Assembly (NCBI RefSeq): GCF_001999965.1
Contig: NZ_CP019646.1
Location: 2,604,001-2,668,000, forward strand
Reading direction: 5' to 3'
DNA: 64,000 bases
Source of the DNA: Limihaloglobus sulfuriphilus
GTDB lineage: Bacteria; Planctomycetota; Phycisphaerae; Sedimentisphaerales; Sedimentisphaeraceae
In this document: piece after piece, positions 34,090-42,826 of the stretch
Layout: each line of letters starts with the position of its first letter
How positions within the stretch are numbered: the stretch's first letter is position 1
Notes under the pieces: generated by a model
What the model was told of the DNA's origin: nothing
The model's database searches: none
The model's input: only the letters and a program-made list of their open reading frames with translations
Made by a program: the position numbers and the translations under genes

Positions 34090-35472
34090 ATGAAACTAAT
34101 CAAATACTTACTGTTTATCCTGCTTCTGCTGGGGCCCGCCGCCCTTGCCCAGGAGCCTGCCCCGGCAGGGTATGAGGCGGCAATTGAGGCGATGAAGTCA
34201 GAGCTTCAGAACAACCTTAACATTGTATGGACATGCGTGGCGGCTTTTCTGGTATTCTTCATGCAGGCCGGTTTCGCCATGGTTGAGGCAGGTTTTACAA
34301 GAGCAAAGAATGCGGTAAACATTCTCATGAAGAACCTGATGGACTTCTCTATAGGCTCTCTGGCGTTTTTCTTTATAGGATTCGGCCTGATGTTCGGTGC
34401 CTCGAACGGCCTTTTCGGGACAACAGACTTTATGATCAGCGATGTGGTAAAAAACGGCGAAAGTGCTTCGTGGAACTACACTTTCCTTATATTTCAGACC
34501 GTATTTGCCGGCACCGCGGCGACTATCGTATCCGGCGCAATGGCAGGACGCACCAAATTCAAATCATACATAGTTTACAGCGTGCTGATCTGCTCATTCA
34601 TCTATCCGATTTTCGGCTCATGGGCCTGGGGCGGACTCCACAACGGCGGCGGCTGGCTCGAGGACATCATGGGAACGGCACTGACAGACTTTGCCGGCTC
34701 GACCGTCGTCCATTCAATCGGCGGCTGGCTGGCACTTGCCGGAGCTATAGTTCTTGGCCCGCGCCTTGGCAAATACGGCCCTGACGGCAGAGCAAAGGCG
34801 ATTCCAGGACACAACATAACACTGGCGGCGCTTGGCGTGTTTATCCTCTGGTTCGGCTGGTTCGGGTTCAACCCGGGCTCAACCACACTCGGTGACGGTG
34901 AGATCGGCCGCGTAGCAGTGACCACGAACCTTGCCGCAGCGACCGGAGCCATCACAGCTATGATCGTATCGTGGTTTATCGGAAAAAAACCGGATGCATC
35001 TATGTCGCTCAACGGCGGGCTGGCAGGACTTGTAGCCATAACCGCGGGATGCTACACTGTAACCCCGATGGGCTCTGTCATTATCGGCGGGCTTGCGGGC
35101 ATAATTGTTGTCTTGAGCGTAATCTTTATAGATACCAAACTCAAAATCGACGACCCGGTTGGTGCGGTTTCCGTACACGGCGTATGCGGGGCGTTCGGCA
35201 CCTTGATGTGCGGGCTTTTCAACGCCGAGGCATACACCTGCGGGGGCGATTCCACAGGACTGTTTTACGGCGGCGGAATCAACCAGCTGATGGTACAGAT
35301 AATCGGAGTTGCCGCGGGATTTGCCTGGGCATTCATCATCGGCCTGATAATGTTCTTTGCTATAAAATCTGTCTTCGGGCTCAGAGCCTCTGCAGAGGAA
35401 GAAATCAAAGGACTCGACATTACAGAACACGGAATGGAAGCCTATGCGGGATTCCAGGTGTTCAACTCCTGA
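34090..35472 (+). CDS. amt: Ammonium transporter, paralogue 1
   Basis: This 460-residue Amt protein has a signal peptide-like first segment (KYLLFILLLLGPAALAQE), as do many bacterial Amt proteins, followed by 11 membrane helices. Typical motifs are [20 protein letters not shown], the first pore His in VVHSIGGWLALAG, FGWFGFNPGS, and the second pore His in SVHGVCGAFGTLM. It conducts ammonium into the cytoplasm and is gated by PII. It follows the outer-membrane protein after 33 bp and precedes a PII gene by 71 bp. Confidence 0.95.
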   Translation: MKLIKYLLFILLLLGPAALAQEPAPAGYEAAIEAMKSELQNNLNIVWTCVAAFLVFFMQAGFAMVEAGFTRAKNAVNILMKNLMDFSIGSLAFFFIGFGLMFGASNGLFGTTDFMISDVVKNGESASWNYTFLIFQTVFAGTAATIVSGAMAGRTKFKSYIVYSVLICSFIYPIFGSWAWGGLHNGGGWLEDIMGTALTDFAGSTVVHSIGGWLALAGAIVLGPRLGKYGPDGRAKAIPGHNITLAALGVFILWFGWFGFNPGSTTLGDGEIGRVAVTTNLAAATGAITAMIVSWFIGKKPDASMSLNGGLAGLVAITAGCYTVTPMGSVIIGGLAGIIVVLSVIFIDTKLKIDDPVGAVSVHGVCGAFGTLMCGLFNAEAYTCGGDSTGLFYGGGINQLMVQIIGVAAGFAWAFIIGLIMFFAIKSVFGLRASAEEEIKGLDITEHGMEAYAGFQVFNS

Positions 35473-35543
35473 TAATTAAAGCAATTATGTTTTAGCGAAA
35501 ATTTTAAACAGCTATAGCTGAAAAAAAATACGGAGAATAACAA

Positions 35544-35885
35544 ATGAAACTAATAATAGCTTACATACAGCCGCACAAGCTCGAAGAGGTAAAAAAAGCT
35601 CTCGCCGAGGCAAATGTGGCCAAGATGAGTGTGACAAACTCGCTTGGATGCGGAGCGCAGGCAGGCTACCACGAGAGCTACCGCGGCGTAGAATTTGATG
35701 TTAATCTTTTGAAAAAGATTCGACTTGAAATAGCCGTAAACGAAGAGTACGCCAAAAAGACAATAGAAACTATTGTTAATTCCGCAAAGACCGGCAATAT
35801 CGGCGACGGAAAGATATTTGTATTACCTCTCGAGGAATGCATCAGGATCAGAACTGGCGAGACCGGTCATGACGCGATCGGATAA
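35544..35885 (+). CDS. glnK: PII nitrogen regulatory protein, paralogue 1
   Basis: This 113-residue PII protein starts [20 protein letters not shown]. The T-loop contains [20 protein letters not shown] with the Tyr at the usual uridylylation position (ESYRG). The C-terminal PII signature [20 protein letters not shown] follows. It senses 2-oxoglutarate, ATP and ADP and blocks Amt when nitrogen is plentiful. Its place directly after amt supports the GlnK subtype. RBS GGAG precedes the ATG. Confidence 0.95.
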   Translation: MKLIIAYIQPHKLEEVKKALAEANVAKMSVTNSLGCGAQAGYHESYRGVEFDVNLLKKIRLEIAVNEEYAKKTIETIVNSAKTGNIGDGKIFVLPLEECIRIRTGETGHDAIG

Positions 35886-35918
35886 TCTATAAAAACCCCA
35901 ACAACGAAGACCATTGCG

Positions 35919-35998
35919 GAGTTTTGATTTTCTGACCACTACATTTGTAGTTCTCAAAACTCTGAGAAGGACGCTTTCGTAACTGATCGCGTCCTTCT
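35919..35998 (+). terminator. Nested hairpins after the first PII gene
   Basis: GAGTTTTGA/TCAAAACTC (35919-35962) encloses CTACATTTGTAG, and is followed by AGAAGGACGC/GCGTCCTTCT (35965-35998) and then a T-containing stretch. One or both may terminate the first amt-PII message. The poly-T run is weak. Confidence 0.5.
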
Positions 35999-36065
35999 GG
36001 TCTTTCAATTTTGTAGCTAAAACCCATTCTGCATACGTTTTTGTATTAAAATTTCAACGCATTAC

Positions 36066-36079
36066 GTTTTAGTTAAAAC
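36066..36079. promoter_or_regulatory. Palindrome GTTTTAGTTAAAAC, candidate activator site
   Basis: The perfect palindrome lies about 167 bases upstream of the -12 region of the second sigma-54-like promoter, a normal distance for an enhancer. Related CTAAAAC words occur near 36014 and 36139. Which protein would bind is unknown. Confidence 0.35.
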
Positions 36080-36245
36080 TTGCATTGCTTTACAATCTAA
36101 AAAATATAAACCGGCAGCAAGAAATAAGGACTAAACGACCTAAAACGTATATCCTTATAAAACAAAAACTTACAAGAATCGCACTAAAAACAAAATATCA
36201 TTCCTAAAGCATTTTTCAGACTCTTCCTTCATTGCTGTCAAATAC

Positions 36246-36261
36246 TGGCATGTTTTGTGCA
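36246..36261 (+). promoter_or_regulatory. Sigma-54-type promoter candidate 2
   Basis: TGGCATGTTTTGTGCA matches TGGCAY-R-N4-TTGCW with one mismatch and correct spacing. It lies 80 bases before the ATG of the second amt. Confidence 0.6.
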
Positions 36262-36340
36262 ATACATCTTCATGAATTAGTTTCCCTTTAATATCAAAGT
36301 TTCAAGAAATAAAATTAGAGTTTTGAGAAAGGTCTTTAAA

Positions 36341-37690
36341 ATGAAGGAAGGAAAACAATCCTCCGCCCGTATAGGTTTTATGCTGATAGCTTTAACAGCA
36401 ATCCTGACAATGAACGGCAACGCCCTGGCAGGCGAAGAAATCCCGGGATCTGATCTCGGTTCAGTAATCCGGGGCATTGACACTCTCTGGGTGCTTCTTG
36501 GAGCGTTTCTGGTCTTCTTCATGCAGGCAGGTTTCGGCATGATTGAAGCCGGCTTTATTCGCGCAAAAAACACATGCAACATACTTACCAAAAACTTCCT
36601 TGACTTCTGCATGGCCTCAATCGGCTTTTTCATAATGGGTTACGCCATCATGTTCGGAACGGGAAACGCTTTTATGGGCTTCGAAGGATGGTTTTTGATA
36701 AACGCTGAATCGGGAGCTGATATACCAATGTTCGCATTCTGGCTTTTCCAGGCAGCATTCTGCGGTGCGGCGGCAACGATTGTAGCAGGAGGAATGGCTG
36801 AAAGGATGAAGTTTGTTGCCTACATCGTTTATTCATTCATTATCTCGGCACTTATCTATCCCATAGTAGGGCACTGGATATGGGGCGGCGGTTGGCTGGC
36901 AGGGATGGGGTTTGCCGATTTCGCCGGATCAGCTGTTGTTCACACGGTCGGAGGAGTCGCAGCTCTGGTCGGCACCTACATACTAAAACCCCGTAACGGC
37001 AAATACAGCCTCGATGGCAAACCAAACGCAATACCCGCACACAGCATCCCTCTTGCATCCCTTGGCCTTTTTATACTGTGGTTTGGCTGGTTCGGTTTTA
37101 ATTCCTGTTCGAGTCTCTCTGTCGGCAATGGCGACCTTATCGCGCGTGTCGCGATTAACACTAACATAGCGGCAGCGGCCGGCGGTATCGCCGCGATCAC
37201 AACGGTATGGAAGCGGTTCGGAAAACCTGACCTGTCTATGGGAATGAACGGCTCTCTTGCCGGCCTTGTTTCAATAACAGCACCGTGTGCTTTTGTTGAC
37301 CCATGGGCCGCTATAGTTATCGGAGTAATCGGCGGCGTATTAGTTGTATTTGGTGTTGAACTGCTTGATAAACTGCAGATTGATGATCCGGTCGGAGCGT
37401 TCCCTGTGCACGGCATAGGCGGCATATTCGGCACACTCGCAGTAGGAATCTTTGGCAAACCTGAGCTTGGAATCGAGGGCTTTTTATACACCGGAAATCC
37501 TATGCAGCTTGGCACACAGCTGATAGGTATCATCGCAGTAGTTATATTCATTGCTTTTTCCATGGGACTGGTGTTTAAAGTCATTGACAAGACCATAGGA
37601 CTAAGAGCAAGCGAAACAGAGGAGCTTCGAGGCCTGGACATTTGTGAACATGGAATGGAATCTTATGGCGGGTTCCAGATTTTCAGTTAG
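36341..37690 (+). CDS. amt: Ammonium transporter, paralogue 2
   Basis: This Amt protein of about 449 residues has an N-terminal signal-like segment ([20 protein letters not shown]) and 11 predicted membrane helices. Landmarks are [33 protein letters not shown] with the first pore His, [13 protein letters not shown] and [13 protein letters not shown] with the second His. It is a divergent paralogue of the first Amt, not a recent copy. The ATG at 36341 is preferred over a TTG at 36323 because GAGAAAGG lies at the right distance. It is followed by its own PII gene 25 bp later. Confidence 0.95.
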   Translation: MKEGKQSSARIGFMLIALTAILTMNGNALAGEEIPGSDLGSVIRGIDTLWVLLGAFLVFFMQAGFGMIEAGFIRAKNTCNILTKNFLDFCMASIGFFIMGYAIMFGTGNAFMGFEGWFLINAESGADIPMFAFWLFQAAFCGAAATIVAGGMAERMKFVAYIVYSFIISALIYPIVGHWIWGGGWLAGMGFADFAGSAVVHTVGGVAALVGTYILKPRNGKYSLDGKPNAIPAHSIPLASLGLFILWFGWFGFNSCSSLSVGNGDLIARVAINTNIAAAAGGIAAITTVWKRFGKPDLSMGMNGSLAGLVSITAPCAFVDPWAAIVIGVIGGVLVVFGVELLDKLQIDDPVGAFPVHGIGGIFGTLAVGIFGKPELGIEGFLYTGNPMQLGTQLIGIIAVVIFIAFSMGLVFKVIDKTIGLRASETEELRGLDICEHGMESYGGFQIFS

Positions 37691-37715
37691 AATAAAGATA
37701 AAAGGACACATTACA

Positions 37716-38057
37716 ATGAAATTAATTATAGCATATATTCAGCCTCACAGGCTTGAAAATGTAAAAAAATGCCTCGCTGAGCAAGACGTTGCAAAGATGA
37801 GTGTTACTAACTCGCTGGGATGCGGAGCTCAGGCAGGCTATCACGAAAGCTACAGGGGCGTCCAGTTCGACGTAAACCTGCTGAAAAAAGTGCGTATTGA
37901 AATAGCCGTTAACGATGAATTCGTAAAAAAGACCATAGACGCTATTATCAAAGGCGCCAAAACCGGAAACATAGGCGACGGCAAGATTTTTATCATCAAC
38001 CTCGAAGAATGTATCCGCATTAGAACCGGCGAAACCGGAAACGACGCGATAGGCTGA
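37716..38057 (+). CDS. glnK: PII nitrogen regulatory protein, paralogue 2
   Basis: This 113-residue PII protein is closely related to paralogue 1: the T-loop [20 protein letters not shown] keeps the modification Tyr, and [20 protein letters not shown] matches the C-terminal signature. The ATG at 37716, preceded by AAAAGGA, is the true start; a longer frame from 37644 overlaps the amt end. Each PII gene follows its own amt gene, which suggests that pair members interact. Confidence 0.95.
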   Translation: MKLIIAYIQPHRLENVKKCLAEQDVAKMSVTNSLGCGAQAGYHESYRGVQFDVNLLKKVRIEIAVNDEFVKKTIDAIIKGAKTGNIGDGKIFIINLEECIRIRTGETGNDAIG

Positions 38058-38110
38058 TAAATACCCTTTCCACGCTGCCCTTTAAAGGCATAAGAACTCT
38101 GCCTGAAGGC

Positions 38111-38128
38111 CCCTTCGCCCGAAGGGGT
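38111..38128 (+). terminator. Hairpin after the second PII gene
   Basis: CCCCTTCG-CC-CGAAGGGG forms a perfect 8-bp stem 53 bases after the stop, followed by TCTTCCCGACTTT. A plausible end of the nitrogen operon. Confidence 0.55.
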
Positions 38129-38134
38129 CTTCCC

Positions 38135-38280
38135 GACTTTGGCGGTTTTGATGTAGAATCTGTCTAAAATCTTTTTTGGAGTTCTGATTGCAGTTCTTTC
38201 CTGATAAGTGCTTTGTAGTGACTAAAGAAAAACTCCAGTTCTTTATTTACAAGGACTTACGTCAATTTACCGCCGAAGTC
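38135..38280. repeat. Imperfect 146-bp inverted repeat
   Basis: GACTTTGGCGGT (38136-38147) pairs with ACCGCCGAAGTC (38269-38280) except for one G-U position. The inner arms TGGAGTT (38177-38183) and AACTCCA (38231-38237) pair again. It could be a degenerate miniature element or a structured RNA tail behind the nitrogen operon. It shares the GGAGTT/AACTC arm theme with the hairpin after the first PII gene. Confidence 0.45.
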
Positions 38281-38299
38281 AGGATGCAGTAGGAATTAA

Positions 38300-38318
38300 A
38301 AGGGTGTCTGACACCCTT
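38300..38318. repeat. AAGGGTGT-CTG-ACACCCTT hairpin, copy 1
   Basis: A perfect 8-bp-arm palindrome preceded by GGAATTAAA. A near-identical unit with the same lead GGAATTAAAA lies at 40225-40247. Confidence 0.65.
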
Positions 38319-38584
38319 GTACAATCCGAACATGTCACAGACGTTTTCGGCAATTATACTTTTCAAAACACATGTAACTCATTGCAATAAAACATGTTGT
38401 ATCTTAAAAGAGATCAAACCCTTTTAATTCTTCAAATTTCTTTTCTTTATACACGTATAATCCGCCTGTTAAAAGAGCATAAATCAGATACAGACTAATT
38501 GTTATCAGAAATATGATTTTAAGTTTTTTCATTTGCAGCCGCCTCCATTGTCTGGTGGAAAAACAGGAAAAACAGGGAAAAACA
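38319..38584. other. AT-rich spacer, nothing recognised
   Basis: No gene with a ribosome binding site is seen. A GGAAAAACAG unit is repeated three times in tandem just before the first long repeat (38556-38587). Confidence 0.5.
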
Positions 38585-38860
38585 GGGGACAGTTACCAAT
38601 TAAATTTGTATTTTTATTCTTTTTTTGCATCCTTGCCTTTCTTTTTAAGTATCTTTGGCCTGCCGACGGTAATGGCCGCAGCCGACTGCCTGCCTGCTTT
38701 TCCATTTTACTCTTAAACGAATCTGAGACAATCCTGCATTTGCGTCACAAACTCACCACTGCAATTTTAATACTTTATAAACCTATACTTAGAATACCAC
38801 GCCCGCGGCCCGTGTCAATAAAAAACGCGGCAAACCGCTTCTAAAAGGGTAACTGTCCCC
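38585..38860. mobile_element. MITE-like element, copy A
   Basis: The 276-bp unit has 13-bp perfect inverted ends GGGGACAGTTACC and GGTAACTGTCCCC. It is about 95 percent identical by eye to copy B at 39535-39811, in the same orientation. It has no intact transposase; a short frame on the minus strand reads RPLPSAGQRYLKRKARMQKK but has no clear meaning. Ends of this type occur on repeats mobilised by REP-associated (RAYT) or similar transposases; the link is uncertain. Confidence 0.75.
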
Positions 38861-38879
38861 TATTTAACATCCTAATATA

Positions 38880-39497
38880 CTAAGGCAGGGACTCATATTT
38901 CAAAAATACTCCAGGTTTTACTTCGTCACATCGAATTGTGCTATCAGTTAGTAGTGTACTTTTGTCTATTCCAACATCGGTAATTATCAGTTCCCAGTTT
39001 ACTTGAATTATGCCGGAGGACCACCACATAGATAGAAATCTAACATTATTGTTTTCATAAATGTTGACATTACCGAATTTGACGAACTTCAAAGAAGAAG
39101 GTAAACATCCATTAAAACCGGCTGGACTGTCATTTAGACTGACTGTGTTTATCCAATTTCTTATATTATCATAATTAGCTATCTTATAACGACAGTAAAG
39201 ACCAAAGAAAGTAGTTGGATTAATATATAAGACCAATGAAAACAGCAAGATTATTGAAAGTATTAGCCGCGTGATTATTATCCCGAATTTGTCTTTTCTG
39301 ATACAGCTAACAACCACCATTGCAATCAATAGAATCGGGGAAGTCACAACTAATACAAAAACACTTACAAAAACAAAAGAGTACCACATAAAAACTAAAG
39401 ACGGTTGAATAATAGCCAATACAAAAGGTGTCCAGATTAAAATCAGGATTAAACAAATAAAATATTGGTTGCCACCTTTCAAGAATGTTGCTTTCAT
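38880..39497 (-). CDS. Membrane protein of unknown function, lone gene between repeats
   Basis: The 205-residue product has three or four strongly hydrophobic helices in its first 115 residues (FICLILILIWTPFVLAIIQP, FVFVSVFVLVVTSPILLIAM, LILSIILLFSLVLYI). A soluble C-terminal part of about 85 residues contains FNGCLPSSLKFVKFGNVNIY. A strong AGGAGG site precedes the ATG. It lies between two direct repeats and just downstream of an Rhs/YD-repeat remnant on the same strand, so it may be an orphan immunity gene for a lost Rhs toxin; this is speculation. The gene is AT-rich compared with its chromosomal neighbours. Confidence 0.6.
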   Translation of the reverse strand: MKATFLKGGNQYFICLILILIWTPFVLAIIQPSLVFMWYSFVFVSVFVLVVTSPILLIAMVVVSCIRKDKFGIIITRLILSIILLFSLVLYINPTTFFGLYCRYKIANYDNIRNWINTVSLNDSPAGFNGCLPSSLKFVKFGNVNIYENNNVRFLSMWWSSGIIQVNWELIITDVGIDKSTLLTDSTIRCDEVKPGVFLKYESLP

Positions 39498-39534
39498 ATG
39501 TTTCCTCCTAAACTTTTTGCAGCCTGGGAAAACA

Positions 39535-39811
39535 GGGGACAGTTACCTATTAAATTTGTATTTTTATTCTTTTTATGCATCCTTGCCTTTCTTTTTAAGT
39601 ATCTTTGGCCTGCCGACGGTAATGGCCGCAGCCGACTGCCTGCCTGCTTTTCCATTTTACTCTTAAACGAATCTGAGACAATCCTGCATTTGCGTCACAA
39701 ACTCATCACTGCAATTCTAATACTTTTATAAACCGAAACTTAGACTGCCACGTCCGCCGGCCCGTGTCAATAAAAAACGCGCCAAATCGCTTCTAAAAGG
39801 GTAACTGTCCC
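39535..39811. mobile_element. MITE-like element, copy B
   Basis: Same 276-277-bp unit as copy A, in direct orientation; the right end has lost one C (GGTAACTGTCCC). Similarity extends a few bases beyond each end (GGGAAAACA on the left, TATTTA on the right). It cuts off the 3' end of the Rhs-type remnant. Confidence 0.75.
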
Positions 39812-40217
39812 TATTTATTTTTATCCCGCCGGAGAGTCCTCTTTGAGGGTAGTTACAGCACACCAGCTCACCCGAGGCTCCGTAAACGTAGTCACGGGCC
39901 CATGTTATACTGCCTGTCCCAATCTGTTCGTACTCTGCTATCACGCCGCCCATTTTATCATAGACGAACCACGTTGTCAACGAGCCAACGGTTTTCTTTA
40001 TCCGCCTACCGAGCATGTCGTATGTGTAGCCTGCAACATCGCCGGAGGAATCATCTACGTCAACGACCCTGTTTTCAGCGTTAACGCCGTAGAAAAGCCC
40101 GTCATCAGCGGCATTGGTCGGGTTGCCGAGGTAATCATAGGAATACGCCGCACCGTCGCGGCTGTGATGGTGTATTTCGCAGCAATCCGAGCCGCGAATG
40201 TGAATGAGCGGTAATGA
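39812..40217 (-). pseudogene. Rhs/YD-repeat protein remnant
   Basis: About 135 codons on the minus strand carry YD-repeat motifs: YSYDYLGNPTNAADDGLFYG, VAGYTYDMLGRRIKK, WFVYDKMGGVIAEYE and ARDYVYGASGELVC. This is the shell region normally found just before the variable C-terminal toxin of Rhs proteins. The rest of the gene, usually thousands of bases, is missing. The 3' end runs into MITE copy B, and the 5' end stops at the hairpin at 40225. The piece has no start codon of its own with a ribosome site. It is a degraded fragment. Confidence 0.8.
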
Positions 40218-40224
40218 CGGAATT

Positions 40225-40247
40225 AAAAAGGTGTCTGACACCCTTTT
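40225..40247. repeat. GGTGTCTGACACC hairpin, copy 2
   Basis: AAAAGG-TGTCTGACA-CCCTTTT closely matches the palindrome at 38300-38318, including the GGAATTAAAA lead. The two copies bracket the island that holds the MITEs, the lone membrane gene and the Rhs remnant. Confidence 0.6.
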
Positions 40248-40688
40248 CTTGTATTTTTAATTTAAACCCTTCTTATTAAATACTTTACATGGATTTATAA
40301 AAGAGTAAATTCGTGAATATGATTTGCAATTGCATTTTGATAGGTACAAAGAAAAATGTTGCGAATAAATGACTTCCGTTCTCTCTTTTGACCTATGTTA
40401 TGATATTTTGCTTCCCTGGTGCTTTGGCAGAATGGTTAGAAAAATTAAATTATTCTTGAACTTAAAAGTTTTAAGGATATAACCCCCCTTGTAAAAGCCG
40501 CTGATTTAAAATCTCTATGCTTGAATATTCAGGAGCAGAGATTATAATGCGGTTTGATATTTATGTATCACATTTTTTTTAAAAGCGTTGTTTATATAAA
40601 TTTATACTTTTTTGTGCTGATTATGAAATATATCCCGTCTGAGAGTGCGGCGGGTTTTAATTGTTTTTGATTTACGGATAAATACTAA
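40248..40688. other. AT-rich intergenic region upstream of the CorC-like gene
   Basis: No gene was recognised. AAATTCGTGAAT at 40307-40318 is a degenerate member of the dispersed AAATTCGTGAATTT palindromes. The stretch around 40427-40450 (TTTGGCAGAATGGTTAGA) looks like a tRNA D-arm, but no complete tRNA can be folded. Confidence 0.5.
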
Positions 40689-41975
40689 GTGGACGATGTT
40701 GGATGGCTATTAGTTAGCCTTGTTACAGCTTCATTCTTGTCGTTGTTTTTTTCTGTTGTAAGTTTTGCGCTTGCGACATATTCTTCGCTTAAACTTAATG
40801 AGGCGTTTCGTGTAAAGAACAGGGAAGATGAGTTTCTGGAGTTTTCCGAGCGGGCACCAAACTACCTCTTTGTAATGTTCTCGCTGGGAATCATCTTTAA
40901 TATAATTACGATCCTTTGTGTGGATATGCTTTTTGGCGGCATATCCGATGCAATGCTAAAGAGCGTACTTGTAATTGTCATTTCGTTTTTGATTTTGTTT
41001 AATTTCTCACTGGCAATAGCCTATCCCGTCAGCAAATACGTCGGCGAGAGGATGCTTGTACGGATAACCCCCCTTGTAAAAACAATTTACATCATCTTCT
41101 GGCCTCCTGTTATCGGAGTTATGCAGGTTTATGACCTGTTTATAAAACGGCTCAGCGGCCATATCGAACAGAGCCACGAAGAGGCGCATGAAGAAAAACA
41201 GGATGAACTTCTTAATGTGGTTGAGCAAAGCCGGATGGACGGCGTTGTTGACGCCGAGGAGCTGGCGATGATCGAGAATGTGCTTGACCTGACCGAGGCA
41301 ACCGCCGCCGAGATTATAACCCCCAGAACCGAGCTTGTGGCAATCGATATAGAAAGCGACCGCGACTCTATCGTCGATACCGTTATAAAGGCCGGCCACT
41401 CGCGGCTGCCTGTCTATAAAAAGACTATCGACCACATTGTCGGGCTGCTCTACGCCAAGGACCTCCTGTGCGAGATCGCCCGCGGTGATGATAATTTCAA
41501 TATAAAAAATATCATGCGAAAAGCGTATTTTGTGCCCGAATCAAAACCCCTTCGCGACCTCCTTCACGATTTCCAGGACGCCAAACAGCATATCGCCGTC
41601 GTGCTGGATGAATACGGCGGCACAGCGGGTATCGTAACAATTGAAGATATCCTCGAGGAGCTTGTCGGCGAGATTCGCGATGAATACGAGAAAAAGCCGC
41701 CGGTAAGTTTCCGCCTCAGCGCAGAGGATGTCGCGGAGATGGATGGCAAGGTATATATAGACGACCTCAACGCCGATTTCAAAATCAAACTGCCCGAGGA
41801 CGAGGATTATGAGACTGTCGGCGGTTTTGTATTCTCACACCTGGGCTATATACCCAATTCCGGCGAGAGTTTTATGTACGGCAATCTCAAGTTTACGGTA
41901 ATATCGGCGACTGAGCGGCAGATAAAACGCCTTCGCATTGAAAAAATGCAGATAACAGAAGAAGAGAAGATCTAA
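40689..41975 (+). CDS. CorC/HlyC-type CNNM-family transporter
   Basis: This 428-residue membrane protein has the three parts of the family: an N-terminal DUF21/CNNM membrane domain with about four helices (residues 5-135), two CBS domains (IITPRTELVAIDIES..., SRLPVYKKTIDHIVGLLYAK; IAVVLDEYGGTAGIVTIEDI) and a C-terminal CorC domain (DDLNADFKIKLPEDEDYETV). Family members are linked to magnesium or cobalt efflux. The start is a GTG at 40689 with no strong ribosome site. recO begins 1 base after the stop. Confidence 0.92.
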   Translation: MDDVGWLLVSLVTASFLSLFFSVVSFALATYSSLKLNEAFRVKNREDEFLEFSERAPNYLFVMFSLGIIFNIITILCVDMLFGGISDAMLKSVLVIVISFLILFNFSLAIAYPVSKYVGERMLVRITPLVKTIYIIFWPPVIGVMQVYDLFIKRLSGHIEQSHEEAHEEKQDELLNVVEQSRMDGVVDAEELAMIENVLDLTEATAAEIITPRTELVAIDIESDRDSIVDTVIKAGHSRLPVYKKTIDHIVGLLYAKDLLCEIARGDDNFNIKNIMRKAYFVPESKPLRDLLHDFQDAKQHIAVVLDEYGGTAGIVTIEDILEELVGEIRDEYEKKPPVSFRLSAEDVAEMDGKVYIDDLNADFKIKLPEDEDYETVGGFVFSHLGYIPNSGESFMYGNLKFTVISATERQIKRLRIEKMQITEEEKI

Positions 41976-41976
41976 A

Positions 41977-42780
41977 ATGCAGCTCAAGGATACAGGCCTC
42001 TGCATACGCAAGATGGACTACTCCGAGACTTCGCAGATATTAACCTTTTTCACACGCGGCGCAGGTGTTATTGGCGGCATTGCCAAGGGCTCGCGGCGTA
42101 ATAAATCCGCTTTTGGCGGGGCTGTAGAGCTGTTTGCCGCCGGCGAAATTATTTATATCCCATCAAAAAGCGGCGGGCTGGCGACAATAACCGATTTTGC
42201 TCCCAAGCCGCTGTTCAGCACAGCCCGCACCAGCAGCACCGGACTTAACGGGGCGTATTTTGCCGCGGAGATGCTTGCCGCGTTTATCTCGAACAACGAC
42301 CCTCACCCGCAGCTCTTTGACAGGGTGATGCGCTTTCTGGTCAATATTCAGCAGAACAAAACCCCGGAAGCGGTCCTGCGTCTGCTGATACGGTTTCAGA
42401 TGAACCTGCTAAAAGATGTAGGGCTGGGCCTGGATATCGGCAGATGCGCGAATTGTTCGGCTGCTTTTGATAAAATTATGCAGCCGCAATCACCAGCCGC
42501 TGAAGGCCAAAGTAGTAATAATTTTACGGCGAACCCCTCGGGTATATACTTTGCCAGCGACGCCGGCGGCATGGTATGCAGAGACTGTGAACAGGCGTTT
42601 GTAAACAAGATACCGGTTTCCAGGACGTGTTTTTCTCTGCTGCGAAATGAATCAGAGCTTGATACGGCACCGCTGCGGCCGCTGCTTGAGGCTCAGCGGC
42701 TGATAATCAACCACATAACCCACATCCGCAACAAGCCGCCCCGCTCCGCCGCGTTTTTCCTTGATTTTAAAATTCGATAA
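41977..42780 (+). CDS. recO: DNA repair protein RecO
   Basis: The 267-residue product has the N-terminal OB fold of RecO (GLCIRKMDYSETSQILTFFT, GAGVIGGIAKGSRR) and a C-terminal helical domain with a zinc site (GRCANCSAAF, then VCRDCEQAF). It loads RecA onto SSB-coated DNA with RecR in gap repair. An insertion of some 20 low-complexity residues (PQSPAAEGQSSNN) separates the zinc half-sites. It follows the CorC-like gene directly, so they are co-transcribed. Confidence 0.92.
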   Translation: MQLKDTGLCIRKMDYSETSQILTFFTRGAGVIGGIAKGSRRNKSAFGGAVELFAAGEIIYIPSKSGGLATITDFAPKPLFSTARTSSTGLNGAYFAAEMLAAFISNNDPHPQLFDRVMRFLVNIQQNKTPEAVLRLLIRFQMNLLKDVGLGLDIGRCANCSAAFDKIMQPQSPAAEGQSSNNFTANPSGIYFASDAGGMVCRDCEQAFVNKIPVSRTCFSLLRNESELDTAPLRPLLEAQRLIINHITHIRNKPPRSAAFFLDFKIR

Positions 42781-42826
42781 AGACTTGCCCTGTATCACCT
42801 GTGCTGAATTGGGGACAGCAGCCCTC

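Larger units (their letters stand above)
35886..36340. other. Intergenic region between the two amt-PII pairs
   Basis: These 455 bases begin with nested hairpins that could end the first message, followed by about 250 AT-rich bases with the palindrome GTTTTAGTTAAAAC (36066-36079), the related CTAAAACGTAT (near 36139), and the sigma-54-like site at 36246-36261. The pattern of upstream palindrome plus -24/-12 promoter suggests an enhancer-dependent promoter for the second pair. Confidence 0.55.

Noticed and set aside
38585-39811. Frames of 65-103 codons within the twin MITE copies
   Set aside because: They have no ribosome site or known domain and are disrupted differently in the two copies; they are treated as non-coding.
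40427-40500. tRNA-like stretch with TTTGGCAGAATGGTTAGA
   Set aside because: The D-arm resemblance has no matching anticodon arm, T-arm or acceptor stem. It may be a decayed tRNA or chance.
40480-41081. 17-base exact match TAACCCCCCTTGTAAAA at 40480 and 41065
   Set aside because: One copy is inside the CorC-like coding region and flanks do not align beyond a few bases, so it is treated as a coincidence or a very small duplication.
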